Made by a program: the position numbers and the translations under genes | Assembly (NCBI RefSeq): GCF_001425265.1 | Contig: NZ_LMEC01000024.1 | Span: forward strand, 186,001 to 250,000 | Direction of reading: 5' to 3' | From: Massilia sp. Root418 | Lineage (GTDB): Bacteria > Pseudomonadota > Gammaproteobacteria > Burkholderiales > Burkholderiaceae_D | Length of the DNA: 64,000 nt | In this document: positions 1-8,084 of the stretch, piece by piece | Position numbering within the stretch: position 1 is the stretch's first letter | Layout: each line of letters begins with the position of its first letter | The notes under the pieces: model-generated | What the model saw: only the letters and a program-made list of their open reading frames with translations | Databases searched by the model: none | What the model was told of the DNA's origin: nothing

Positions 1-1142
1 CACACCAGCGCCGTGTCGTTCTCCAGTTGCGCCGTGCGCACCTGTACCTGCTGCGGCGCGGCCGGCGCCAGCGCCAGCGTGGCCAGCGCGGCCGCGTTCA
101 CGCGCGCCACCCTGGCGATATAGTTGTAGTCGTTATACTCCGGCATGTCGCCGATCACCACGCCGTTTTCCGTGCGCACGTTCTGGTGCTGGTGGTTGAA
201 GTCTTCCGCCGGCTCGGTGAAACGCAGCGCCGCATAGCCGCGCTCCAGAAAAGGCATGTGGTCGCCGCCGCGCAGGTAACGGTCCCGGCGCTGGATCACA
301 TTGACCTTGAAGTCCTGCACGTAGCGCTCGCCCTGCTCTTTCACGTGGCGCGCCAGCTGGCGCGAAATGGAATCGTTCTCGCCGCCGGTCTGGATCAGCG
401 TCCGGTTCGCCTCGCTCGCTTCCTTCTCCACCGGCAAGCCCTCGGCAAACAGGCGCACCGATTTGTCGTCCACCTTGCCGTGCTCGTCGCGCGAGCTGCC
501 GATGATGTCGTTGGTGAACATGCCGGCGATGTTGAGCTTCTTCTGCCTGGCCTGCTCGGCCCAGTGCGCCGCGCCCAGCAAGCCCTGCTCTTCGGCTGCC
601 ACCGTCATGAACACCAGGGTGGCATCGAACTGGTACTTCGACATCACGCAAGCCATCTCCATCACGGCCGCCGTGCCGGAAGCGTCGTCGTTGGCGCCGG
701 GCGCGGCGCCGGTGGCGTCCATCACGTCGGTGTTGCGCGAGTCATAGTGGCCGCTGACCACGTAGATGCGCTCTTTCGCGGCGTCCTGCGTGCCGGGCAA
801 GGTGGCCACCACGTTGACGATCTCGGTCGGGCGGCTGATGCGGCGCGACACGGGCGCCACGTGGCTGTCGAACGCGACCTGCAGCCGGCCGCCGTTCTGC
901 GCGTTGCAGCGCTCGAACTCGCTCTTGATCCAGCGCCGCGCGGCACCGATGCCCACGGTGTCGGATTCGGTGGCGGACATGGTGTGGCGGGTCTGGAAGG
1001 AGACCAGCTTGCGCACCGTCGCTTCGATGCGCTGCGGCGAGATTTCACGCACGATCTTGTCGATATCCGGATGGTGGCGGGCGGTGTCGGGCGTGGTGCC
1101 GATGGTGGCGGCAGCCAGCAAAACGAGGGGCAGATGAGCCAT
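1..1142 (-). CDS. Secreted M28-family zinc aminopeptidase (3' end beyond the window edge)
   Basis: About 380 residues are visible and the frame stays open to the left edge, so the C-terminus is missing. The start at 1142 gives a short hydrophobic signal peptide (MAHLPLVLLAAATIG). M28 metal ligands are readable: H132-x-D134 in SGHYDS, the acidic pair in GANDDASGTA (about 152-153), the E184-E185 pair in VAAEEQGLLGA, and a later histidine in GGDHMPF. Peptidases of this family remove N-terminal residues using two zinc ions, and the signal peptide points to a periplasmic or extracellular site. Longer open frames on both strands here lack family motifs. Confidence 0.88.
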   Translation of the reverse strand, partial: MAHLPLVLLAAATIGTTPDTARHHPDIDKIVREISPQRIEATVRKLVSFQTRHTMSATESDTVGIGAARRWIKSEFERCNAQNGGRLQVAFDSHVAPVSRRISRPTEIVNVVATLPGTQDAAKERIYVVSGHYDSRNTDVMDATGAAPGANDDASGTAAVMEMACVMSKYQFDATLVFMTVAAEEQGLLGAAHWAEQARQKKLNIAGMFTNDIIGSSRDEHGKVDDKSVRLFAEGLPVEKEASEANRTLIQTGGENDSISRQLARHVKEQGERYVQDFKVNVIQRRDRYLRGGDHMPFLERGYAALRFTEPAEDFNHQHQNVRTENGVVIGDMPEYNDYNYIARVARVNAAALATLALAPAAPQQVQVRTAQLENDTALV

Positions 1143-1277
1143 GGGTGCAGGTCCTGTAGGGTGACAGGCTGCGATCTTCTCATGAAGCGCCGGCGCGGCG
1201 GACTGGAATTTTGTATCGCAAAGTACAGCGGGCGCAAGCCCCGCCATGGCACGGCGGGGCCTGGTCAGGCGTAATGC

Positions 1278-1637
1278 TTATTTCTTGGCGGACTGCGCAG
1301 CGGCGGGCGCGCCGGCCGCCTTGTCGGCTTTTTCAGCCTTGCCAGCGGGCTTGGCGGCGGCACCGTCGCGCGGCTTGCCGTTCACCTGCAGGCCGGCTTC
1401 GGACAGCTTGACCGCGTTTTTCTCGCCCACGCCCTTCACGCGCTTTTCAAAATCGGCCCAGTCCTTGAACTCGCCGCCTTTGCTGCGCTCCTCCAGTATG
1501 GCCTTGGACTTGGCCGGGCCGATGCCCTTGACGGCGTCCAGCGCGGCCGCGTCGGCCTTGTTGACGTCTACCTGTGCGAATGCGAAACCCATCGTCGCCA
1601 CCAGCGCGGCGACTGCCATCAACAGTTTCTTCATCAT
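1278..1637 (-). CDS. ComEA-family helix-hairpin-helix protein
   Basis: 119 residues. A signal peptide (MMKKLLMAVAALVATMGFAFA) is followed by the DVNKADAAALDAVKGIGPAKSKAI helix-hairpin-helix segment typical of ComEA and related DNA-binding proteins, and by a Lys/Ala-rich tail. An upstream in-frame ATG at 1649 was rejected because GGAG in its first codons is the ribosome binding site for the ATG at 1637. The family binds double-stranded DNA in the periplasm during natural transformation, but small stand-alone homologues are common and often uncharacterised, so a competence role is inference. Confidence 0.82.
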   Translation of the reverse strand: MMKKLLMAVAALVATMGFAFAQVDVNKADAAALDAVKGIGPAKSKAILEERSKGGEFKDWADFEKRVKGVGEKNAVKLSEAGLQVNGKPRDGAAAKPAGKAEKADKAAGAPAAAQSAKK

Positions 1638-1736
1638 GTTTTTCTCCATCAGGTGGGATAGCGCAGCGGGGTTCCGCCACGCCAGCCGTTAACGCAGGCT
1701 GGCCGATGTGGTTGACATGACAATGTTAGATAAAAA

Positions 1737-2630
1737 TCAAATCCCGCTGCCGTGCATGGCGCCGGTTGCGTCCTGCGCCAGCCAGGCGTTGCCGCTGTTG
1801 GCCAGGAAGGCCGGCGCCTCGGCGCCCTTGAGCATGGCGATGGTGGCGCAGGCACCGGCGGCCACCGCCAGCGGCGCCAGCACGCTGACCGAGCGCCAGG
1901 CCGTTACCGGGTAGCCGGTGGCGGGATCGAGGATGTGGCAATAGCGCTTGCGGTCCACCACGATATAGCGCTCGTAGTCGCCGGAGGTGGCCAGCGCGCC
2001 GCTGCTGACGGCGATGGACGCCATGGTGCGCTCTTCCCGGCGCGGGTCCTGGATGCCGATGGACCACGGGCTGCCGTCCGGCTGCGGGCCCAGCACGCGC
2101 ATGTCGCCGCCCAGGTTCACATAGCCGTGGCGCACGCCCAGCGTCTGCAGGATGGCGGCGGCACGGTCGGCCGCGTATTCCTTGCCGAAGCCGCCGAAAT
2201 CGAGTTCCATGCCGGCCAGCGGCAGGCGCACGCCGCTACCCGGCCGTTCCACGCGGAGCCAGCCCGTCAGGGCCAGCAGCGGGGCCAGTTCGTCCGCTTT
2301 GGGCACGCGCGGCACCCGGAAGTTCCAGGCCTTGCGCAGCACGCCGGTGGTGATGTCGAACAGACCGCCGCTCAGCTCGTACAGCTGGCCGGCGTAGTGC
2401 AGCAGGGCAAGCGTTTCGCTGTCCAGCTCCACCACCGGGCCGCCGGCCGCGGCGTTGATGGTGCTGGTCACGCTGTCGGGCCGGTAGCGCGAATACTTGG
2501 TTTCGATGCGGCGCACTTCGGCAATGGCCGGCGCGGCCAGCGCGCGCGCCTCGGCTTCCCCGGCGGCGGGCAGCAGCACCTGGCACGGGCTGGCCATGGC
2601 CTGGAATTCGACGGTGAACATGGCCTGCAT
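1737..2630 (-). CDS. apbE: FAD:protein FMN transferase (ApbE family)
   Basis: 297 residues. The family transfers FMN from FAD to a threonine of target proteins such as NqrB, NqrC or RnfG, or lowers free FAD. Family signatures seen: GGLFDITTGVLR (88-99), DFGGFGKEYAADRA (144-157), VNLGGDMR (171-178), SGDYERY (216-222) and HILDPATGYP (232-241). There is no lipobox or signal peptide, so a cytoplasmic location is likely unless the start lies elsewhere. The C-terminal motif usually written A-D-A-L-A-T reads AGACAT (258-263), with Gly in place of the magnesium-binding Asp. The gene begins 10 bp after the rfaE1 stop, so the two may be cotranscribed. Confidence 0.9.
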   Translation of the reverse strand: MQAMFTVEFQAMASPCQVLLPAAGEAEARALAAPAIAEVRRIETKYSRYRPDSVTSTINAAAGGPVVELDSETLALLHYAGQLYELSGGLFDITTGVLRKAWNFRVPRVPKADELAPLLALTGWLRVERPGSGVRLPLAGMELDFGGFGKEYAADRAAAILQTLGVRHGYVNLGGDMRVLGPQPDGSPWSIGIQDPRREERTMASIAVSSGALATSGDYERYIVVDRKRYCHILDPATGYPVTAWRSVSVLAPLAVAAGACATIAMLKGAEAPAFLANSGNAWLAQDATGAMHGSGI

Positions 2631-2640
2631 GGCGCCGCCC

Positions 2641-3585
2641 TTAGCCGAACAGTTCCTCGCGCGTGACGGTGGCCGTGCCCAGCTTGCCGACCACGATGCC
2701 GCCCGCGCGGTTGGCGGTCTGCACCGCCTCGTTCCAGCCCGCGCCCGCGCCCAGCATGGCCGCCATGGTGGCGATCACGGTGTCGCCGGCGCCGGACACG
2801 TCGAACACTTCGCGCGCGTCGGCCGGGGTGTGGAACACGTCCTGCTCGGTGTACAGGGTCATGCCTTCTTCGGAACGGGTCAGCAGCAGCGCGTCCAGGC
2901 GCAGCTCGCGGCGCAGGTTCTGCGCCTTGGCCGTGAGCTGCTCTTCGCTGCTCCAGCCGCCGGCAATGTGGCGGAACTCGGATTTGTTCGGGGTCAGCAC
3001 GGTGGCGCCGGCGTAGCGCGTGAAGTCGTCGCCTTTCGGGTCCACCATCACCACCTTGCCGGCCGCGCGGCCTGCCGCCACCATGTCGGCCACGTTGACC
3101 AGGCTGCCCTTGGCATAGTCGGACAGGATGATCACGTCGTAGTCGGCCAGCAGCGCCTTGTACTGCATCAGCTTGTTGCGCAGCACGGTGTCGCTGGGCG
3201 GCTCTTCGAAGTCGATGCGCAGCATCTGCTGCTGGCGGCCGATGACGCGCAGCTTGATGATGGTGGAGATGGCTTCGTCGCGCTTGAGGTAGCTGTGGAT
3301 GCCGCCGCCGTGCAGCAGCTGCTCGACCTGGTCGCCCGCCTCGTCGGCGCCCACCACGCCCAGCAGGCCGGCGTGCGCGCCCAGGGCGGCCGCGTTGCGC
3401 GCCACGTTGGCGGCGCCGCCCAGGCGCGCTTCGCGCTTGTCCACGCGCACGATGGGCACCGGCGCTTCGGGGGAAATGCGGCTGACGTCGCCGAACCAGT
3501 AGCGGTCCAGCATGACGTCGCCGACCACGAGGATGCGCACTTTGTCCAGCGCGGGGGATTGGAAAGTCGTTACAGCAGTGCTCAT
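2641..3585 (-). CDS. rfaE1: D-glycero-beta-D-manno-heptose-7-phosphate kinase (RfaE domain I)
   Basis: 314 residues, PfkB/ribokinase fold. It phosphorylates heptose-7-phosphate at C1 on the way to ADP-heptose for the LPS inner core. Seen: the N-terminal substrate loop RLGGAANVARNAAALGA (54-70), DPKGDDF (182-188) and the catalytic GAGD (265-268) in DVSGAGDTV. It has only the kinase domain. The adenylyltransferase half of bifunctional E. coli HldE is absent, as in many betaproteobacteria where it is a separate gene. It lies downstream of lapB with a repeat element between them; the lapA-lapB-rfaE1 grouping fits LPS biogenesis. Confidence 0.93.
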   Translation of the reverse strand: MSTAVTTFQSPALDKVRILVVGDVMLDRYWFGDVSRISPEAPVPIVRVDKREARLGGAANVARNAAALGAHAGLLGVVGADEAGDQVEQLLHGGGIHSYLKRDEAISTIIKLRVIGRQQQMLRIDFEEPPSDTVLRNKLMQYKALLADYDVIILSDYAKGSLVNVADMVAAGRAAGKVVMVDPKGDDFTRYAGATVLTPNKSEFRHIAGGWSSEEQLTAKAQNLRRELRLDALLLTRSEEGMTLYTEQDVFHTPADAREVFDVSGAGDTVIATMAAMLGAGAGWNEAVQTANRAGGIVVGKLGTATVTREELFG

Positions 3586-3613
3586 GGCGGTCTCTCAGGG
3601 TCGCGGCACGCTC

Positions 3614-3696
3614 GGCGGGTTACGGCCTTTGGCCTAACCCGCCCTACGATGCTCCGTGGCAGGGCCGTAGGGCGGGTTAGCGCAGCGTAACCCGCC
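3614..3696. repeat. Paired palindromic intergenic repeats with GGCGGGTTA/TAACCCGCC arms
   Basis: Two hairpins lie head to tail between rfaE1 and lapB. The first is 3614-3643: GGCGGGTTA, an inner GGCC-TTT-GGCC, then TAACCCGCC. The second is 3671-3696: GGCGGGTTA, GCGCAGCG, TAACCCGCC. The 14-mer TAACCCGCCCTACG (3635-3648) and its exact reverse complement (3666-3679) form a further inverted repeat around the spacer. The same 14-mer recurs at 14378. This looks like a dispersed REP-like element; it may also attenuate or stabilise the lapB-rfaE1 transcript. Confidence 0.8.
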
Positions 3697-3702
3697 AGCG
3701 CA

Positions 3703-4878
3703 TCAATTCATTACGTTCAGTTCTTCCGTGCGGCGCGGCGGGTAGGATTCCCACTTGCTGCAGCCCGGGCAATGCCAGTAGTACTGGCGTGCCTTGAAGC
3801 CGCAATGGCCGCACTGGTAGCGCGCCAGCTTCTGCGTGTAGCCATGCACCAGGCCCTTCACCATCGACAGTTCCGACAGCAGCTCGGCCGGCGCGTCCAT
3901 CATGCGCGCTTCCAGCAGCTTGTCCAGGCCCAGCAGGGTCGGCGTGCGGCGCAGTTCGTCGCTCACCAGCTGCTTGGCCGCGCCCACGCCGTCCAGCTCG
4001 ATCACCGCCTTGAACACCACTTCCAGCAGGTCGATCGACGAGGCCTGCTCCAGGTAGGACTTGAGCAGCGACACGCCTTCCTGCGGCCGGCCGACCTTCC
4101 TGTAGCCGTCCATCAGGCGCTGCGCCACCAGGGCCACGTGCGGCACGCTTTGCTGCTCCACGCGGCGCCAGGTGTTCAGCGCTGCTTCCACGTCGCCCTG
4201 CATCAGCTGCGCGTCGCCCACCAGGATGGTGGCGCGCACGCTGGTGCGGTCGGCCTGCAAGGCCTGCTCCAGCAGCTGCAGCGCCTCGTCGGGATGGATG
4301 TGGACCAGTGCATCCTGCGCCATTTCGCAGTAGAACTGCGAAATTTCCTTCTGGCGCACGCCGGCGCCCGTGTCCTGCAGGCCGGTGGCGGCCTCGATCG
4401 CGCGCGGCCACTCCTTCTCGCGCTGGAAGATCTCCAGCAGCGAGCGGCGCGCCTGCACGCCATAGGAGGTGTCCACCAGGCGTTTGAAGGTTTCCTCGGC
4501 GCGGTCCAGCAGGCCGGCCTTCAGGTAGTCCATGCCCAGCTCGTATTCGGCGTGCGCCTTTTGCTCGGGCGGCAAGTCCGGGCGCGCCAGCAGGTTCTGG
4601 TGCACGCGGATGGCGCGCTCGGTTTCGCCGCGGCGGCGGAACAGGTTGCCCAGCGCGAAGTGCATATCGGCTGTCTCCGGGTCCAGGCGCACGATCTCGA
4701 TGAAGGCGTCGATGGCCTTGTCCGGCTGGTCGTTCAGCAGGAAGTTCAGGCCCTTGAAATAGCCGCGCGGCAGGCTGCGCGACTCGGACACCAGCTGGCG
4801 GATGTCCACCCGCGCGGCGACCCAGCCCAGGCCGAAGAAAATGGGCATGCCCAATAACCACCAGAGTTCGAATTCCAT
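3703..4878 (-). CDS. lapB: Lipopolysaccharide assembly protein LapB (YciM)
   Basis: 391 residues. The start at 4878 (MEFELWWLLGMPIFFGLGW) was chosen over an open frame running 174 bp further upstream, because this start gives the family's N-terminal membrane anchor. TPR repeats follow (NDQPDKAIDAFIEIVRLDPE and onward). A C-terminal rubredoxin-like zinc ribbon has two CxxC pairs (CGHC, CPGC). In E. coli LapB works with FtsH to control LpxC turnover and so balances LPS with phospholipid synthesis. The gene lies 13 bp after lapA. Confidence 0.95.
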   Translation of the reverse strand: MEFELWWLLGMPIFFGLGWVAARVDIRQLVSESRSLPRGYFKGLNFLLNDQPDKAIDAFIEIVRLDPETADMHFALGNLFRRRGETERAIRVHQNLLARPDLPPEQKAHAEYELGMDYLKAGLLDRAEETFKRLVDTSYGVQARRSLLEIFQREKEWPRAIEAATGLQDTGAGVRQKEISQFYCEMAQDALVHIHPDEALQLLEQALQADRTSVRATILVGDAQLMQGDVEAALNTWRRVEQQSVPHVALVAQRLMDGYRKVGRPQEGVSLLKSYLEQASSIDLLEVVFKAVIELDGVGAAKQLVSDELRRTPTLLGLDKLLEARMMDAPAELLSELSMVKGLVHGYTQKLARYQCGHCGFKARQYYWHCPGCSKWESYPPRRTEELNVMN

Positions 4879-4891
4879 GCTTTTCTTAGGA

Positions 4892-5197
4892 TTATTGTTG
4901 CGAGTTGATACTGTCCGGCTGCGGCTGGGCATTGACCTGCAGGGCCGAGGTTTGCAGCGTCTGGATCGTGGATTTTTGTTTGGTCGCTTCGCGCCGGTGG
5001 CGGAACACGGTAGGGGTGAGCGCGAGCACGCCGAGGAAGGCGCCGGCGGCAAAGAAGCCGAGCAGCATCAGCACCAGGGGGCCGCGTAATTCGTAATTCA
5101 GGAACAGGACCAGATTCACTTCCTGGGTGTTTTTCAAGGCGAAGCCGAAAAACAGCACAAACAGGATAAAACCAAAAACAGTGGAAACAATTTTCAT
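4892..5197 (-). CDS. lapA: Lipopolysaccharide assembly protein LapA
   Basis: 101 residues. Two hydrophobic segments (roughly 4-22 and 40-60: VFGFILFVLFFGFALKN and LVLMLLGFFAAGAFLGVLAL) and the NTQEVNLVLF signature are typical of the LapA/DUF1049 family. A short polar tail follows. It is the small inner-membrane partner encoded directly upstream of lapB. Confidence 0.92.
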   Translation of the reverse strand: MKIVSTVFGFILFVLFFGFALKNTQEVNLVLFLNYELRGPLVLMLLGFFAAGAFLGVLALTPTVFRHRREATKQKSTIQTLQTSALQVNAQPQPDSINSQQ

Positions 5198-5216
5198 TCG
5201 TCAGCTTCCCGTTTCA

Positions 5217-5243
5217 AAAAAAAACGGCATCCAGGGACGCCGC
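5217..5243 (-). terminator. Rho-independent terminator after ihfB
   Basis: On the minus strand an 8-bp stem with one mismatch (5226-5233 against 5236-5243) is followed by nine consecutive T residues (5217-5225 as A on the plus strand). It lies between ihfB and lapA, so lapA-lapB may be expressed partly by read-through or from their own promoter. Confidence 0.75.
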
Positions 5244-5301
5244 TCTTTTACATCAGCCGGAACAGGCTTGCACCCGCCCCGGCTACCGTCATGTAGACGC
5301 T

Positions 5302-5607
5302 TCAGTCCTCGATGATGGGTTGCCCCACCATCGCATCGACACGCTCGCGCAACTGCTTGCCCGGCTTGAAGTGCGGCACCCGTTTTTCGGGCACCATCAC
5401 CTTGTCGCCGGACTTCGGATTGCGGCCGATGCGGGGCGGCCTGCTATTCAAAGCAAAGCTGCCGAAGCCGCGGATCTCGATGCGCTGGCCGCTCGCAAGC
5501 GCGCCGGTCATGGCATCGAGTATCGTCTTGACGGCGTACTCCGCATCCTTGGCCACCAGCTGAGAATAGCGCTCAGCCAGGCGGTTGATCAACTCGGACT
5601 TGGTCAT
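5302..5607 (-). CDS. ihfB: Integration host factor subunit beta
   Basis: 101 residues, DNA-bending HU/IHF family. MTKSELINRLAERY at the N-terminus and the beta-arm region GFGSFALNSRPPRIGRNPKSG carry the Arg-Asn-Pro tip that intercalates into DNA. A slightly extended tail follows the family's usual end near 94 residues. It pairs with IhfA (not in the window). It lies 19 bp downstream of rpsA, the classical rpsA-ihfB arrangement. Confidence 0.97.
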   Translation of the reverse strand: MTKSELINRLAERYSQLVAKDAEYAVKTILDAMTGALASGQRIEIRGFGSFALNSRPPRIGRNPKSGDKVMVPEKRVPHFKPGKQLRERVDAMVGQPIIED

Positions 5608-5626
5608 CTACGTAGACTGACGCTAA

Positions 5627-7315
5627 TTAGTTCTTGTTGTCGAACTTGGCTTTCAGCAGTGCGCCCAGGCTGGTGGTGCCCGAAGCGGCGCTGCTGTCGA
5701 CCGATGCCATCTTCTGCATGGCTTCTGCAGTTTCAGCATTGTCTTTAGCTTTGATCGACAGCTGGATCGAACGTGCTTTGCGGTCGATGTTGATGACCAG
5801 CGCTTCCACGGAATCGCCCACCTTCAGGTGCGTACCGGCATCTTCCACGCGGTCGCGGGAGATTTCGGATGCGCGCAGGTAGCCTTCAACTTCTTCGGAC
5901 AGCTGGATGACAGCGCCCTTAGGCTCAACCGACTTGACGGTACCGGTAACCAGTGCGCCCTTGTCGTTGATGGCTGCGAAGTTGTTGAACGGGTCGCCTT
6001 CCAGTTGCTTGACGCCCAGGGACACGCGCTCGCGCTCAACGTCGATGGCCAGAACCACGGCTTCCAGTTCGTCACCCTTCTTGAACTTGCGTACGGCTTC
6101 TTCGCCGGACTCGGTCCACGACAGGTCGGACAGGTGCACCAGGCCGTCGATGTTGCCGGCCAGGCCGATGAACACGCCGAAGTCGGTGATCGACTTGATG
6201 GCGCCACGGACTTTATCGCCCTTCTTGTGGGTTACGCCGAAGTCATCCCATGGGTTGGCTTTGCACTGCTTCATGCCCAGCGAAATACGACGACGCTCTT
6301 CGTCGATTTCCAGAACCATCACTTCTACTTCGTCGCCCAGCTGGACAACTTTGTTAGGAGCAACGTTCTTGTTGGTCCAGTCCATTTCGGAAACGTGTAC
6401 CAGGCCTTCGATGCCCTGTTCCACTTCAACGAACGCGCCGTAGTCGGTCAGGTTCGTTACTTTACCGAACAGGCGGGTGCCTTGCGGGTAACGACGGGAC
6501 AGACCGGTCCAAGGATCGTCGCCCAGCTGTTTCACGCCCAGGGACACGCGGTTCTTTTCCTGATCGTACTTCAGGACTTTCGCGGTGATCTCTTGGCCAA
6601 CGGTCAGCACTTCCGATGGGTGACGCACACGACGCCATGCCAGGTCGGTGATGTGCAGCAGGCCGTCGATGCCGCCCAGGTCCACGAACGCGCCGTAGTC
6701 GGTGATGTTTTTCACAACGCCGGTCACCACGGTGCCTTCTTTCAGCGTTTCCATCAGTTTCTGACGCTCTTCGCCCATCGAAGCTTCGATGACGGCGCGG
6801 CGGGACAGAACGACGTTGTTACGCTTGCGGTCCAGTTTGATAACCTTGAATTCGAGGGTCTTGCCTTCGAATGGGGTGGTGTCTTTGACAGGACGGGTGT
6901 CCACCAGCGAACCTGGCAGGAACGCGCGGATGCCGTTGGTCAGAACGGTCAGGCCGCCCTTGACTTTGCCATTGACGGTACCGACGACGATTTCGCCGGA
7001 TTCCATTGCTTTTTCCAGAGCCAGCCACGAAGCCAGACGCTTGGCTTTGTCGCGCGACAGGATGGTATCGCCGAAACCGTTTTCCAGCGATTCGATGGCC
7101 ACGGAAACGAAGTCGCCTACTTTGACTTCCAGTTCGCCTTGGTCATTCTTGAATTCTTCAACAGGGATGAAAGCTTCCGATTTCAGGCCGGCGTTTACGA
7201 TCACGAAGTTGTGATCCAGACGAACGACTTCAGCGGAGATCACTTCGCCGGAACGCATGTCCTGACGGGACAGGGATTCCTCGAAGAGGGCTGCGAAACT
7301 TTCCATATTAGACAT
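5627..7315 (-). CDS. rpsA: 30S ribosomal protein S1
   Basis: 562 residues, the usual length for six S1 (OB-fold) RNA-binding repeats. Repeated DYGAFVDLGGIDGLLHITD and DYGAFVEVEQGIEGLVHVS units are seen, with matching units near each repeat boundary. It binds mRNA at the ribosome and is required for translating most leadered mRNAs. Its codon use and base composition (AT-richer) differ from the flanking GC-rich genes, as expected for a highly expressed gene. About 98 bp separate it from cmk with no clear terminator. Confidence 0.98.
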   Translation of the reverse strand: MSNMESFAALFEESLSRQDMRSGEVISAEVVRLDHNFVIVNAGLKSEAFIPVEEFKNDQGELEVKVGDFVSVAIESLENGFGDTILSRDKAKRLASWLALEKAMESGEIVVGTVNGKVKGGLTVLTNGIRAFLPGSLVDTRPVKDTTPFEGKTLEFKVIKLDRKRNNVVLSRRAVIEASMGEERQKLMETLKEGTVVTGVVKNITDYGAFVDLGGIDGLLHITDLAWRRVRHPSEVLTVGQEITAKVLKYDQEKNRVSLGVKQLGDDPWTGLSRRYPQGTRLFGKVTNLTDYGAFVEVEQGIEGLVHVSEMDWTNKNVAPNKVVQLGDEVEVMVLEIDEERRRISLGMKQCKANPWDDFGVTHKKGDKVRGAIKSITDFGVFIGLAGNIDGLVHLSDLSWTESGEEAVRKFKKGDELEAVVLAIDVERERVSLGVKQLEGDPFNNFAAINDKGALVTGTVKSVEPKGAVIQLSEEVEGYLRASEISRDRVEDAGTHLKVGDSVEALVINIDRKARSIQLSIKAKDNAETAEAMQKMASVDSSAASGTTSLGALLKAKFDNKN

Positions 7316-7413
7316 AGTACTTCCAGGTTAGCCAGTAAGACCCGCACCATGCGGCTTCAACTGGGTTAGGGTTAATAAACTGCCAGGGCACTCAGAGCTT
7401 GCCCGGCAACCAA

Positions 7414-8082
7414 CTATTTCCCGATGGCCGCATACCACTGCAACACCTGCGAAACCGCCTCATCGACGGTCATCTGCGAGGTATCGAGGACATGCGCCCC
7501 CTCTGCGGGGACCAGCGGCGCGATGGCCCGGTTTGTATCCCGGTCATCCCTTGCCTTCAAATCCATCAGGAGGTCTTCCATATTAGCAGAAAATCCCTTA
7601 GCTATCAATTGCTTATATCGGCGCTCCGCACGCGCCTGCACGCTGGCGGTCAAAAACACCTTCAATTGGGCGCCGGGGAAGATCACCGTGCCCATGTCGC
7701 GCCCGTCCGCCACCAGGCCGGGAGTCTTGCGAAAGCCCAGTTGCAGGCTGTACAGCGCCTGCCGGACGGCGGGGAATGCCGCGATTTTTGACGCCGTGTT
7801 GCCCACTTCTTCCTGCCGGATCGCGTCGGTGACGTTTTCATGCGACAGGAACACTGCCTCGCCCGTGAAACTGATGTGCAGGTGTTCGGCCAGCTTGGCC
7901 AGCGCGTGCTCGTCGGTCAGGCTGGTGTCGCGGCGGATAGCCTGCAGCGCGGTCAAACGGTAGAGCGCGCCCGAGTCCAGCAGATGGAAGCCGAGGTGGT
8001 CGGCAACCTTGTGTGCGACAGTGCCCTTGCCGGATGCGGTAGGACCGTCGATGGTGATGACAGGGATGTGGGTGGTCGGCAT
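7414..8082 (-). CDS. cmk: Cytidylate kinase
   Basis: 222 residues. The P-loop GPTASGKGT (13-21) near the N-terminus, the CMP-binding segment LLDSGALYRLTALQA, and RDMGTVIFPGAQLKVFLTAS identify CMP/dCMP kinase, which uses ATP to make CDP/dCDP. It lies 2 bp downstream of the aroA stop, so it is translated from the same message, and ahead of rpsA as in many proteobacteria. Confidence 0.97.
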   Translation of the reverse strand: MPTTHIPVITIDGPTASGKGTVAHKVADHLGFHLLDSGALYRLTALQAIRRDTSLTDEHALAKLAEHLHISFTGEAVFLSHENVTDAIRQEEVGNTASKIAAFPAVRQALYSLQLGFRKTPGLVADGRDMGTVIFPGAQLKVFLTASVQARAERRYKQLIAKGFSANMEDLLMDLKARDDRDTNRAIAPLVPAEGAHVLDTSQMTVDEAVSQVLQWYAAIGK

Positions 8083-8084
8083 AG

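Noticed and set aside
27..1274. Long plus-strand frame opposite the M28 peptidase
   Set aside because: Antisense shadow of a GC-rich gene; the minus frame has the full set of M28 ligands.
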